Shown here: positions 5,685-14,360 of the stretch, piece by piece | Numbering within the stretch: position 1 is the first letter of the stretch | How the letters are laid out: each line of letters begins with the position of its first letter | Source: Candidatus Ornithomonoglobus merdipullorum | GTDB taxonomy: Bacteria > Bacillota > Clostridia > UBA1381 | Direction: 5' to 3' | Assembly (NCBI GenBank): GCA_018714695.1 | Contig: DVNB01000108.1 | Span: 1-45,245 of the forward strand | DNA: 45,245 nucleotides | Position numbers and translations under genes: made by a program | Notes under the pieces: model-generated | Seen by the model: the letters and a program-made list of their open reading frames with translations, nothing else | The model's database searches: none | What the model was told of the DNA's origin: nothing

Positions 5685-8300
5685 TCAAACGGCATCGCCG
5701 TTATAAGCTTTTATCATTAATTCTTTGATCTCCTCAACAAGCGGAAGTCTCGGATTTGCCGTTGTACACTGATCCTCGAACGCCTTGTTCGCTATATCGT
5801 CAAGCTTATCCATATACTCCTTCTCACTTATTCCGCACTCTGCAAAAGATCTTGGCATACTGCACTCATCCTTGAGCTTCATAACTGCGTTTATAAGGTT
5901 ATCTACGCTCTCCTCTGTTGTCTTTCCTCCGAAGCCGCATGCATGAGCGATCTCTGCATACTTCTTATCGGCAATAAAGCTCTTGTACTTCGGCCATGAA
6001 ACGAACTTCGTCGGCGTCTGACTGTTATACTTTATAACATACGGAAGCAGGACCGCATTTGCACGGCCGTGCGGTACATGATACTCTCCGCCTATCTTAT
6101 GAGCGATAGAGTGGTTTACGCCAAGGAACGCGTTCGTGAATGCCATACCCGCAATACAGCTTGCGTTATGCATCTTCTCTCTCGCCTCTCTGTCGTCTGC
6201 ACCGTTGTTATAAGCTCTGGGCAGATACTCAAATACAAGCTGGCATGCCTTTATAGCAAGAGCATCCGTATAATCCGATGCCATTACAGAAACATATGCC
6301 TCAATAGCATGTGTCAATACATCCAGACCTGTATCCGCGGTCGGCGCCTTCGGCAGCGACAGTACGAACTGCGGATCGATTATCGCAATGTCCGGTGTCA
6401 GCTCGTAATCCGCTAGCGGATACTTCATATTGTTCTTCTTGTCGGAAATTACGGCGAACGACGTTACCTCCGAGCCTGTTCCCGATGTAGTCGGAATAGC
6501 CACAAGCTTAGCCTTTACACCCATCTTCGGGAACTTGAACGCACGCTTTCTTATATCAAGGAATCTGAGACGAAGTCCCTCAAAATCAGCGTCGGGATGC
6601 TCATAATATACCCACATTCCCTTTGCCGCATCCATAGCGCTTCCGCCGCCGAGAGCGATTATAACGTCCGGCTTGAACTTCTCCATCATAGCCGCGCCCT
6701 TTTCTACTGTATCGAATGACGGATCCGGCTCAACATCAGAGAATATCTCGCAGTGTACATGATTCGCACGCTTTCTGAGATAATAAAGTATCTTATCCAC
6801 ATAACCGAGCGTTACCATCCCCGGATCGGTAACTATGAATGCCCTTGTTATATCGGGCATCTTCTCGAGATACTGTATCGAATCATACTCAAAATAGATC
6901 TTATCCGGTACCTTGAACCACTGCATATTAATTCTCCTTTTGGCAACTCTCTTCTGATTTATAAGGTTCACCGTCGATACGTTGCCGCTGACGCTGTTTC
7001 CGCCGTAGCTTCCGCAGCCTAGTGTCAGTGACGGCATATTTGTATTATACAAATCACCTATAGCTCCGTGCGATGACGGTGAATTTACTATAAGACGGCT
7101 TGCCTTCATTACCGATGCGAATTTCTCTATAACGTCCTTATCCTGCGCATGGATCACCGCGCTGTGTCCCATACCGTTAAAGAGCACCATCTGCTCAGCA
7201 AGGTCAATACCCTGATCCTCATTTTCTGCTATCATATATCCGAGCACAGGGCTGAGCTTTTCGCGCGAAAGCGGATGATCCGGTCCCACACCGCCGATAC
7301 GGCATACAAGTATTTTAGTTGTCTTCGGAACGTTCTTAAGTCCTGCATGCTCTGCGATCCACGCTGCCGACTTACCTACTATATCCGGATTTACCGCGCC
7401 TTTTTCACTGTTTATGCAGTAATCGGAGAGGATCTTTACCTCATCCTCCGTCGCAAAATAGCAGCCGCCTTTCTTCATGAGCTTCTCGAACTCGTCCGAG
7501 ATCTCCTTGTCGACTATTGCCGCCTGCTCCGACGCACAGATCATTCCGTTGTCGAACGACTTTGAAAGAATGAGATCGTTTACCGCCTGGAGAAGATCTG
7601 CCGACTTATGGATATAACACGGCACATTTCCGGGACCAACGCCGAGCGCCGGTTTACCTGTGGAATATGCAGCCTTGACCATGCCGCTTCCTCCCGTAGC
7701 AAGCACCGTTGCAACACCCGGATGGTTCATAAGCGCATTTGTAGCTTCTATAGACGGATACTCGATCCACTGTATGCAGTTTTCCGGAGCCCCTGCCTTT
7801 ACAGCCGCGTCATAGACCGTCTTTGCCGCCGCGACCGAGCACTGCTGTGCCGCCGGGTGGAAACCGAATATTATCGGATTTCTTGACTTTATCGAGATGA
7901 GCGACTTAAAGAGCGTTGTGGATGTCGGGTTAGTAACGGGAGTAACTCCGCAGATTATTCCCACCGGTTCCGCTATTATCTCATAGTCCTCAAGCTCGTT
8001 TTCGGCTATAACACCTACCGTCTTTTCATTTTTTATCGAATGATAAATATATTCAGTAGCGAACATATTCTTTGTTATCTTGTCCTCATATATGCCTCTG
8101 CCTGTCTCGTCTACAGCAAGCTTTGCAAGCTCCATATGCTTATCGAGCCCTGCAAGAGTCATCGCTTTGACGATCTTGTCTATCTGCTCCTGATCCATCG
8201 ACATAAATTCATGGAGAGCCTTCTGAGCCTTTTTCACATATCCGTCGATCATTTCATTTACGTTGATCTCAGGTTTTGCAGATTCGTTCTTCTTTGCCAT
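5685..8300 (-). CDS. adhE: Bifunctional acetaldehyde-CoA / alcohol dehydrogenase
   Basis: AdhE reduces acetyl-CoA to acetaldehyde and then ethanol, regenerating NAD+ in fermentation, and usually forms helical spirosomes. The 871-residue length is typical. The N-terminal aldehyde dehydrogenase half carries the nucleotide-binding ATGGSGMVKAAYSTGKP stretch and the catalytic Cys in NGMICASEQ. The C-terminal half is an iron-dependent alcohol dehydrogenase with GGGSAMDAAK and the metal-binding NHSIAHKIGGEYHVPHGR. AGGAGG lies 8 nt before ATG 8300, which fixes the start over an upstream TTG. It has its own promoter with a leader near 147 nt, a Rex-like site at the -35 and its own terminator, so it is monocistronic. 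It sits between gpsA and spoIVA. Confidence 0.97.
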   Translation of the reverse strand: MAKKNESAKPEINVNEMIDGYVKKAQKALHEFMSMDQEQIDKIVKAMTLAGLDKHMELAKLAVDETGRGIYEDKITKNMFATEYIYHSIKNEKTVGVIAENELEDYEIIAEPVGIICGVTPVTNPTSTTLFKSLISIKSRNPIIFGFHPAAQQCSVAAAKTVYDAAVKAGAPENCIQWIEYPSIEATNALMNHPGVATVLATGGSGMVKAAYSTGKPALGVGPGNVPCYIHKSADLLQAVNDLILSKSFDNGMICASEQAAIVDKEISDEFEKLMKKGGCYFATEDEVKILSDYCINSEKGAVNPDIVGKSAAWIAEHAGLKNVPKTTKILVCRIGGVGPDHPLSREKLSPVLGYMIAENEDQGIDLAEQMVLFNGMGHSAVIHAQDKDVIEKFASVMKASRLIVNSPSSHGAIGDLYNTNMPSLTLGCGSYGGNSVSGNVSTVNLINQKRVAKRRINMQWFKVPDKIYFEYDSIQYLEKMPDITRAFIVTDPGMVTLGYVDKILYYLRKRANHVHCEIFSDVEPDPSFDTVEKGAAMMEKFKPDVIIALGGGSAMDAAKGMWVYYEHPDADFEGLRLRFLDIRKRAFKFPKMGVKAKLVAIPTTSGTGSEVTSFAVISDKKNNMKYPLADYELTPDIAIIDPQFVLSLPKAPTADTGLDVLTHAIEAYVSVMASDYTDALAIKACQLVFEYLPRAYNNGADDREAREKMHNASCIAGMAFTNAFLGVNHSIAHKIGGEYHVPHGRANAVLLPYVIKYNSQTPTKFVSWPKYKSFIADKKYAEIAHACGFGGKTTEESVDNLINAVMKLKDECSMPRSFAECGISEKEYMDKLDDIANKAFEDQCTTANPRLPLVEEIKELMIKAYNGDAV

Positions 8301-8453
8301 AATCAAAATCCTCCTAAACAGCGTAAAAATTTGATTTATTTAAACAGCAGAGCTGATAAAGCATCTCCGCCGATAATCTTTGCCGCACTATAGTTTATGC
8401 TTTATTTCAAATATCTATCCTCGTTTGCAGCTCTTATCCTCAGCTCCTAGAAC

Positions 8454-8482
8454 ATTATAATACATCGTTATTAATTTGTCAA
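8454..8482 (-). promoter_or_regulatory. Sigma-A promoter of adhE
   Basis: On the minus strand TTGACA (8482-8477) and TATAAT (8459-8454) are separated by 17 bp. Initiation near 8447 gives a leader of about 147 nt. In the rest of 8301-8659 I see AT-rich DNA and the gpsA terminator, nothing else. Confidence 0.85.
8465..8482 (-). promoter_or_regulatory. Possible Rex operator overlapping the adhE -35
   Basis: The minus-strand bases TTGACAAATTAATAACGA resemble the Rex consensus TTGTTAA-N4-TTAACAA at 10 of 14 fixed positions and overlap the -35 element. Rex senses NADH/NAD+ and is known to repress adhE in Clostridia. The match is imperfect and the region is AT-rich, so this is a hypothesis. Confidence 0.35.
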
Positions 8483-8613
8483 TATAATTTTCTCATTTTC
8501 TACATTTTTTATAAATTGATCTATATTTAACCGGCTTGTTCGTTATTTTTTTGTCAGAATGCACGAAATATACCTGCAAAGGTAAATTTTTATTAAAATT
8601 GGTGTAAAATAAT

Positions 8614-8656
8614 AAAAGCAGCGCGTCCGACATTTTCTGTCTTCCGCTCTGCTTTA
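8614..8656 (-). terminator. Terminator of the der-plsY-gpsA operon
   Basis: On the minus strand AAAGCAG (8655-8649) pairs with CTGCTTT (8621-8615), the stem continues with GCG/CGC after a bulge, and a T-rich tract follows. It lies just after the gpsA stop. Confidence 0.65.
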
Positions 8657-8659
8657 TAA

Positions 8660-9640
8660 TTACTCCACCGTTTTTCTCCGCGTCATAAGCATGTTTACCG
8701 CTTCTCTGGGATCCATCCCTTCAAACAGTATCTTATACGCATGCTCTATGATTGGGGTCTCAACATTATATTTCCTGCTGAGATTATACGCCGCTCCCGC
8801 GGTATTTACTCCCTCGACGACCATATGAACCTTTTCCAAAGTGTCCTCCAGCGTCATACCGCTGCCTATGAGGCTGCCAGCCCTGTAATTGCGGGAAAGC
8901 TTGCTCGTTCCCGTAACTATGAGATCTCCAAGTCCCGAAAGGCCGGAAAATGTAGCAGGTCTGGCGTTCATCGCAGTACCGAGACGGGTTATCTCGGCAA
9001 GCCCTCTGGTTATCAGTGCCGCTTTGGTGTTGTCGCCGTAGCCCAGACCGTCGGATATCCCAGCGCAAAGTGCAATAACATTTTTAAGAGCGCCGCCGAG
9101 CTCTACTCCTATTATATCGTCGGACGTATATACCCGAAAAGTCGGACACATGAATGCGTCCTGCAAAAATTCCGCGGTTTCCTTCGACTCCGACGCCACA
9201 ACAACGGTCGTAGGAATGCCTCGGCTCACCTCCTCGGCATGCGATGGACCGCTCAGTACCGATATATCCGCCTCAGGTATCTCCGAGCGGTACACCTCAG
9301 AAAGCCTCAGCTCACCCTCAAGTCCCTTGGATATGTTCACGATCTTCTGACCCGGAACTATGTACGGAGCCATCTGCTTTGCAGTGGTGCGTGTTGCCGG
9401 CGACGGAGCAGCGGTCACTACTATCTCTGCTCCATTTATGCATTTCTCCATATCATGACTGCATACTATACTCTCCGGAAGCCTGACGCCCGGAAGAAAT
9501 TCCTTGTTCTCTCGATCCCTGTTAAGCCTGTCCGTTTCCTCCTGTATCCATGACCAAAGATACACGTCATTTCCTTTTCCGGCAAGAAGTACGGATATTG
9601 CAGTTCCCCATCCGCCGGAGCCTATAACGGCAATTTTCAT
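8660..9640 (-). CDS. gpsA: Glycerol-3-phosphate dehydrogenase [NAD(P)+]
   Basis: GpsA reduces dihydroxyacetone phosphate to sn-glycerol-3-phosphate, the backbone for phospholipids. The 326-residue protein begins MKIAVIGSGGWGTA, a Rossmann loop, and has the conserved VVTAAPSPATR, LSGPSHAEEV (catalytic region), ELGGALKNVIALCAGISDGL and TFSGLSGLGDLIVT motifs. ATG 9640 is preceded by GGGAG at 8 nt spacing; an in-frame extension further upstream has no motif or ribosome binding site. It is third in the der-plsY-gpsA operon, so its product feeds the acyltransferase encoded just upstream. Confidence 0.97.
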   Translation of the reverse strand: MKIAVIGSGGWGTAISVLLAGKGNDVYLWSWIQEETDRLNRDRENKEFLPGVRLPESIVCSHDMEKCINGAEIVVTAAPSPATRTTAKQMAPYIVPGQKIVNISKGLEGELRLSEVYRSEIPEADISVLSGPSHAEEVSRGIPTTVVVASESKETAEFLQDAFMCPTFRVYTSDDIIGVELGGALKNVIALCAGISDGLGYGDNTKAALITRGLAEITRLGTAMNARPATFSGLSGLGDLIVTGTSKLSRNYRAGSLIGSGMTLEDTLEKVHMVVEGVNTAGAAYNLSRKYNVETPIIEHAYKILFEGMDPREAVNMLMTRRKTVE

Positions 9641-9674
9641 CGCTTTCACTCCCTTAATCCAAATATATTCCGTC

Positions 9675-10307
9675 TCACTTTTTCTTGGCGCCGAGCTTGC
9701 TTTCCTCTCCCTTTGCAAGCCTTGCTATATTTCCGCGGTGCTTCCATACCAAAAGCGCCGCCACAGCTATCACACATGCGATCCCCACCGCGTTTCCGCG
9801 CAGATTTATCGTCTCAAGCACCGCAAAAAGCACCGCCGCTATTATCGAGCCCAGTGAGACATATCTCGTTGCCGCCATTATTATAAGCGCGACAGCAAGC
9901 ACTATGAGCGCCGTCTGCCAATTCCACATAAACAGGACTCCCAGTCCCGTTGCGACTCCCTTTCCGCCTCTGAACCCGAAAAACACCGGGAAGCAGTGCC
10001 CCGCACAGACTGCGAGACCGGCAAGGTATACGCACTGTTCATACGCGCCAAAAGCCACCGCTGCACGTGCGAGAAGCACCGCCGCAACGCCCTTTATTAT
10101 ATCTATCACGAGCGTTATAACAGCGTATTTCTTGCCCATAGTGCGAAGCATATTCGTAGCGCCTGCATTTCCTGAGCCGCTTTCACGTATATCCTTACCG
10201 CTGACAGCCTTTGATATAAGTATAGATGAATTTATACTGCCTATCAGATATGCCGCAATGACGCTCAAAACGGAAACTATTATCGGTACTATTATCGTTA
10301 CTGCCAT
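9675..10307 (-). CDS. plsY: Acyl-phosphate:glycerol-3-phosphate acyltransferase
   Basis: PlsY is an integral membrane enzyme that moves an acyl group from acyl-phosphate to glycerol-3-phosphate, giving lysophosphatidic acid. The 210-residue protein has several hydrophobic helices and the three conserved family loops: SGNAGATNMLRTMGKK, AGHCFPVFFGFRGGKGVATGLG and the C-terminal KHRGNIARLAKGEE. I prefer ATG 10307, with GGTGG about 5 nt upstream, over a TTG at 10328 that has no site. It follows der after 25 bp and precedes gpsA. Confidence 0.95.
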   Translation of the reverse strand: MAVTIIVPIIVSVLSVIAAYLIGSINSSILISKAVSGKDIRESGSGNAGATNMLRTMGKKYAVITLVIDIIKGVAAVLLARAAVAFGAYEQCVYLAGLAVCAGHCFPVFFGFRGGKGVATGLGVLFMWNWQTALIVLAVALIIMAATRYVSLGSIIAAVLFAVLETINLRGNAVGIACVIAVAALLVWKHRGNIARLAKGEESKLGAKKK

Positions 10308-10332
10308 TTGATCCACCAACCCTTTCAAATGC

Positions 10333-11658
10333 TTACTGATCTTTTTTCTTTCTCTCTCGTATTATAAAGCGTATCGGAGTTCCCTCAAATCCGAAATTCT
10401 CTCGTATCTGATTCTCTATAAACCTCAGATATGAAAAATGGAACAGCTCCTTATCATTTACAAACAATACAAAGGTCGGCGGCGCCACCGACGCCTGAGT
10501 ACCGTAGTATATACGCAGCCTTTTTCCCTTATCCGACGGCGGCTGCTGCTTGTTTACGGCTTCGTTCAATACATCATTCAGCATTCCGGTTGTGATCCTG
10601 CGCTTATGCTGCTCGTTTACCTTCTTGATCTCATCAAGCAGCTTTTCCACTCTCTGTCCAGTCTTTGCACTTATAAACATCATGGAGGCGTATGACATGA
10701 ACGCAAATACCTCTCTGAGTCTTCTTCGGAACTCGTTCATTGTCTTGTCGTTCTTCTCTACTATATCCCACTTGTTTATGACAAAAATACACGCCTTGCC
10801 CTGATTGTCAGCATATCCCGCTATCTTTGTGTCCTGCTCCGCCATACCTTCGGTCCCGTCTATCATTATCACACAGACGTCGCTTCGGTCTATCGCAGCG
10901 AGCGATCTTATGACACTATACCGCTCTACGCTTTCATCGACCTTGCCGCGCTTGCGCATACCGGCGGTGTCTATAAACAAGAACTTATCTCCGTTCTTCT
11001 CATAATGCGTATCTATCGCGTCGCGCGTCGTACCCGCCACATTTGAGACTATGACTCTTTCCTCGCCCATTATCTTGTTTATGAGCGAGGATTTTCCCGC
11101 ATTAGGTCTGCCTATCACAGCTACCTTGATCTCATCCTCATCCTCAGAAAGATCGGCATCTGCCGGAAACAGCTTAGTTATCTCGTCAAGCAGATCGCCT
11201 ATTCCCAATCCGTTTGCCGACGAGATAGCCACCGGATCTCCAAGACCCAGATTATAGAATTCATAGAACTCCATCGGCGGCTCTCCTATGTTATCCACCT
11301 TGTTTACGGCAAGCACTATCTTCTTCTTGGCCTTCATAAGCATCTGTGCCACCTCATGGTCGTTCGCCGTAACTCCATCCTTGACGTTTACCATCATTAC
11401 AACCACGTCCGCCATCTCTATGGCAAGCTGTGCCTGCTCACGCATCTTGGACAATATCTCATCCTTAGAATACGGCTCGATACCTCCGGTATCTATCAGC
11501 GTAAAATGCTTGTCGAGCCACGACACATCCGAATATATCCTGTCACGTGTAACTCCGGGGATGTCCTCCACTATGCTTATCCTCTCCCCTGAGATCTTAT
11601 TGAATAGAGTCGACTTCCCGACATTCGGTCTTCCGACTATCGCTACCAATGGCTTCAT
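10333..11658 (-). CDS. der: Ribosome biogenesis GTPase Der (EngA)
   Basis: Der is an essential GTPase with two tandem G domains that acts in assembly of the large ribosomal subunit. In the 441-residue protein the first G domain has GRPNVGKST near residue 9, DTGG and NKVD. The second, from about residue 177, has GRPNAGKSS, DTAGMRKRGKVDE and NKWD. The C-terminal KH-like domain ends in GTPIRFIIRERKKK. ATG 11658 has AGGAG 13 nt upstream; a TTG at 11670 sits against the Shine-Dalgarno element and is unlikely. It is first in an operon with plsY and gpsA, a gene order common in Firmicutes that usually continues into spoIVA. Confidence 0.97.
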   Translation of the reverse strand: MKPLVAIVGRPNVGKSTLFNKISGERISIVEDIPGVTRDRIYSDVSWLDKHFTLIDTGGIEPYSKDEILSKMREQAQLAIEMADVVVMMVNVKDGVTANDHEVAQMLMKAKKKIVLAVNKVDNIGEPPMEFYEFYNLGLGDPVAISSANGLGIGDLLDEITKLFPADADLSEDEDEIKVAVIGRPNAGKSSLINKIMGEERVIVSNVAGTTRDAIDTHYEKNGDKFLFIDTAGMRKRGKVDESVERYSVIRSLAAIDRSDVCVIMIDGTEGMAEQDTKIAGYADNQGKACIFVINKWDIVEKNDKTMNEFRRRLREVFAFMSYASMMFISAKTGQRVEKLLDEIKKVNEQHKRRITTGMLNDVLNEAVNKQQPPSDKGKRLRIYYGTQASVAPPTFVLFVNDKELFHFSYLRFIENQIRENFGFEGTPIRFIIRERKKKDQ

Positions 11659-11710
11659 GTATAAAAACAAGCTCCTTTCGAAATAATAACTCTTATGACT
11701 ATACAGGTAT

Positions 11711-11739
11711 ATTCTATCACAATATCACGAAATAATCAA
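11711..11739 (-). promoter_or_regulatory. Sigma-A promoter of der-plsY-gpsA
   Basis: On the minus strand TTGATT (11739-11734) and TAGAAT (11716-11711) are separated by 17 bp, about 50 bp before the der start. Confidence 0.7.
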
Positions 11740-11745
11740 GAAAAA

Positions 11746-11777
11746 AAGAGGAAATTATGCAATGATAATTTCCTCTT
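11746..11777 (-). terminator. secDF terminator
   Basis: AAGAGGAAATTAT and ATAATTTCCTCTT form a perfect 13-bp stem with a 6-nt loop, and on the minus strand a run of T residues follows. It separates secDF from der. Confidence 0.88.
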
Positions 11778-11791
11778 GGTAAAATTTGATA

Positions 11792-14050
11792 TTATTTTTT
11801 CTTTGATGTGTTTTTCTTCGCAGCTGCCGTCGCTTTTGACCTAGCCTCAGCTTCCTTCCATGAAGCCCAGTATGTGGCAGCTATGAATATCGATGTGTAC
11901 GCACCGACAACTATACCGATGATAAGCGGAAGTGCGAACTGCCTTATCGTCGCAACACCGAGGATGTAAATCATAACTATAGTTATAAGCGTCGTTATTG
12001 TTGAGCTTACCGTACGTCCCAATGTTTCATTGATGCTCCTGTCCGCCATTGCCGTGATAGCCTCGGAGCTTCTGCGGCTCTTCATATTCTCACGGACACG
12101 GTCGAATATGACGATCGTATTGTTTATACAATAACCTATAACTGTGAGCATTGCTGCGATAAACGTCGTGTTTAGCGCTATATTCGTTATTGTATATACG
12201 CTCGCCATGACAAGCACGTTAAGAGCCAGAGTAGCGACCGCCATGATCGCGCTGCGCCAGTCAAATCTTATTATGATGTATACGAGCATACACAGTATAG
12301 CAAGCAGGGTGTACGAAAGCGCCTTCTGCTGTACCTGCGCACCGAAGCTCGGCGATGTTGACTGAACGTTCAAAAGCGCTTCATCATTAAGCGAATATCT
12401 CTCCTGCAGTGCTGCAAATGCCGCTTCCTGATTGCTTTCGTTGCTTGTTCCGTCCTCGGATGCCGGGATCTTTATGATCGCGGTCTCACCTGCGGCACCT
12501 GACTTCTGCACGACAGGCTCAAGCCCTGTAGCATCATTTACAATGCTTGATATCTCATCATTGTCAAACTCTTGTCCGATCGCTACCTGCATTCTTGTTC
12601 CGCCCAAGAATTCAACGTCAAAATTGAATCCGCTGTGAACGAAATACATTACTACACCGACAACGACCACGAGCACCGGCAAAAGAAGGAACTGCAGTTT
12701 GTGTCTTGAAAACGCAAATTTCTTTCCTTCATCAGCATTTTCCGCTTTCTTGACATTATAGAACAGGCTCTTGTTTCTCACACCTATGTTTACAAGGTTC
12801 CTCATCAAGAACTTAGTTACAACGATAGCCGTGAACATAGAGAGGATAACACCTATGCCGAGTGTTGTTGCAAAGCCTGTTACTGTGCCTATGCCAGACA
12901 TATAGAGAACAACGCACGAGATTATCGTAGTTATGTTCGAGTCGATGATAGCCGAGAATGCCTTTGAGAAGCCCGCTTCAACGGATGCTCTTACGGTCTT
13001 GCCAAGCTTTAGCTCTTCCTTCATACGCTCGAATATGATACAGTCGGCATCTACCGCCATACCGATCGAAAGCACGATACCGGCGATACCGGACAGGCTC
13101 AGATTAACTCTGAATACACCCATTACAAGGCAGATAAGTCCCACATATATCAGCAGCGACAGATCTGCTATAAGACCCGGGAGCCTGTATCTTATTACCA
13201 TGAACAGCATTACGAGTATGATGCCTATACCTGCAGCCCAGAGACTCGTCGGCAGCGCGTCACGTCCGAGCTCTGCTCCGACAGTCTCCTGCGATATCTT
13301 TTTCATCTCAAACGGAAGGTTACCGGAATTTATCTGGTTTGCCAGTGTTGCCGCAGACTCGGCATCGAAATTACCGGTTATAACGCATGATGTGGAATCT
13401 ATCTTCTCCGAAACAAGCGGACTTGATACGACCTCTTCGTCCATTACTATCTTTATTATATTATTGGGCGATGACTGTGCAGCAGCCTTCTCAGTAGCAT
13501 CAGCGAACTTTCTCGCACCGTCTGCGGTAAACTCTACCTGAACATAATACTGCGGATTTGAATTCTCACTTGGCTGACCATAGATGCTCTGCGCAGATGC
13601 AACATCAGTCCCCTCAAGGACTACATTGTCCTGATAATCCCTGAACGTCAGCTTTGCGACCTCAGAAAGCAGCTCGACAGCAGCATCAGTCTGCTCCGTA
13701 GCGGACATCTCACCCGATCCCGTATCTGTGCCCGACGGGATCTCGATCGTTACTTGTCCGTTCTCTCCAACAGATATACGGGCCTCCGTATATCCGGCGC
13801 CGTTAAGACGCATCTCGTATACCGATCTTACCGAGTTCATTTCTTCCTCGGTAGGATTCTCGGCATCTGCCTGGAAGGTAATTACCGAACCGCCTGCAAG
13901 GTCTATACCCTGTCTGATACCGGTCTCACCGTCAAGCATACCGCCGTATGTAGCGCTTAACGAGCCCGGCAGACCGAAGATCGCAACAAGATTCAGCACT
14001 ACAGCCGCAGCGATAACAAGACAAAAAGTAACTATACTTCTTTTTCTCAT
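11792..14050 (-). CDS. secDF: Protein translocase subunit SecDF (fused)
   Basis: SecDF uses the proton gradient to help SecYEG export proteins. This 752-residue protein fuses SecD (to about residue 440) and SecF. The SecD part has an N-terminal membrane helix, GIDLAGGSVITF at about residues 48-59 (normally GLDLKGG), a periplasmic-type domain, and the membrane block with GMAVDADCIIFERMKEE. The SecF part begins near residue 460 with FNFDVEFLGGTRMQV and has a second block with IGYCINNTIVIFDRVREN. The C-terminus is Lys-rich. ATG 14050 has AAGGAA about 13 nt upstream; the in-frame upstream extension lacks family features. It has a promoter, a long structured leader and its own terminator. The SCIFF peptide genes that often sit near secDF in Clostridia are not visible. 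Confidence 0.96.
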   Translation of the reverse strand: MRKRSIVTFCLVIAAAVVLNLVAIFGLPGSLSATYGGMLDGETGIRQGIDLAGGSVITFQADAENPTEEEMNSVRSVYEMRLNGAGYTEARISVGENGQVTIEIPSGTDTGSGEMSATEQTDAAVELLSEVAKLTFRDYQDNVVLEGTDVASAQSIYGQPSENSNPQYYVQVEFTADGARKFADATEKAAAQSSPNNIIKIVMDEEVVSSPLVSEKIDSTSCVITGNFDAESAATLANQINSGNLPFEMKKISQETVGAELGRDALPTSLWAAGIGIILVMLFMVIRYRLPGLIADLSLLIYVGLICLVMGVFRVNLSLSGIAGIVLSIGMAVDADCIIFERMKEELKLGKTVRASVEAGFSKAFSAIIDSNITTIISCVVLYMSGIGTVTGFATTLGIGVILSMFTAIVVTKFLMRNLVNIGVRNKSLFYNVKKAENADEGKKFAFSRHKLQFLLLPVLVVVVGVVMYFVHSGFNFDVEFLGGTRMQVAIGQEFDNDEISSIVNDATGLEPVVQKSGAAGETAIIKIPASEDGTSNESNQEAAFAALQERYSLNDEALLNVQSTSPSFGAQVQQKALSYTLLAILCMLVYIIIRFDWRSAIMAVATLALNVLVMASVYTITNIALNTTFIAAMLTVIGYCINNTIVIFDRVRENMKSRRSSEAITAMADRSINETLGRTVSSTITTLITIVMIYILGVATIRQFALPLIIGIVVGAYTSIFIAATYWASWKEAEARSKATAAAKKNTSKKK

Positions 14051-14193
14051 TTGCGTTTTACATTCCTTTCTTTTTTCGGGCTTGCGCCGGACACATGAAA
14101 GCGCGGCAAAGCCGCGCCCCAAACCGACACAACGCAGGCAATAATCTGCCGGCCCTTTTTTTGACCCGTCTCAAAATCCGCTTCTCGCAGCAT
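14047..14193 (-). CDS. Candidate leader peptide upstream of secDF (48 codons)
   Basis: A minus-strand frame starting at ATG 14193 encodes 48 residues and stops as ATGA over the secDF start. It has a KKGRQ stretch followed by a short hydrophobic core (IIACVVSVWGAAL) and a basic tail, a signal-peptide-like layout. Arrest peptides such as VemP (upstream of secDF in Vibrio) and SecM have this general position and shape. Against it: GAAGG abuts the ATG with no spacing, the region is GC-rich and hairpin-forming, and no arrest motif is recognisable. Treat as speculative. Confidence 0.2.
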   Translation of the reverse strand: MLREADFETGQKKGRQIIACVVSVWGAALPRFHVSGASPKKERNVKRK

Positions 14194-14220
14194 CCTTCAC
14201 GAAAAACCTATTTTGAGACG
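14099..14220 (-). promoter_or_regulatory. Structured leader of secDF mRNA
   Basis: Two inverted repeats lie between the promoter and secDF. CGTCTCAAAAT (14167-14177) pairs perfectly with ATTTTGAGACG (14210-14220) across a 32-nt loop, and GCGCGGC pairs with GCCGCGC around 3 nt near 14100-14116. Neither is followed by a T-run on the minus strand, so they do not look like terminators. The leader is about 185 nt. A role in regulation is inferred from the structure only. Confidence 0.45.
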
Positions 14221-14240
14221 CGCCATTTCACATATAAGCT

Positions 14241-14269
14241 ATTATACAACTTATACGCATTTAAGTCAA
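14241..14269 (-). promoter_or_regulatory. Sigma-A promoter of secDF
   Basis: On the minus strand TTGACT (14269-14264) and TATAAT (14246-14241) are separated by 17 bp. Initiation near 14234 gives a leader of about 185 nt. Confidence 0.85.
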
Positions 14270-14336
14270 GACTTTTTTCTGCTTTGTTCACATTTTTGAA
14301 ACAATGTTGCTTGCATTGGCCATTGATAAGGCATAT

Positions 14337-14360
14337 GAAGCGGGCTCATACACCCGCTTC
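14337..14360 (-). terminator. Hairpin over the larC-like stop codon, weak terminator
   Basis: GAAGCGGG and CCCGCTTC form a perfect 8-bp stem with an 8-nt loop that contains the stop codon. No T-run follows on the minus strand, so it may be an mRNA 3'-end stabiliser rather than an efficient terminator. The operon could read on toward secDF, which has its own promoter. Confidence 0.4.

Noticed and set aside
14051-14122. N-terminal extension of SecDF to 14122
   Set aside because: The added residues are basic and unlike the family, the region forms a hairpin, and ATG 14050 begins the expected membrane helix.
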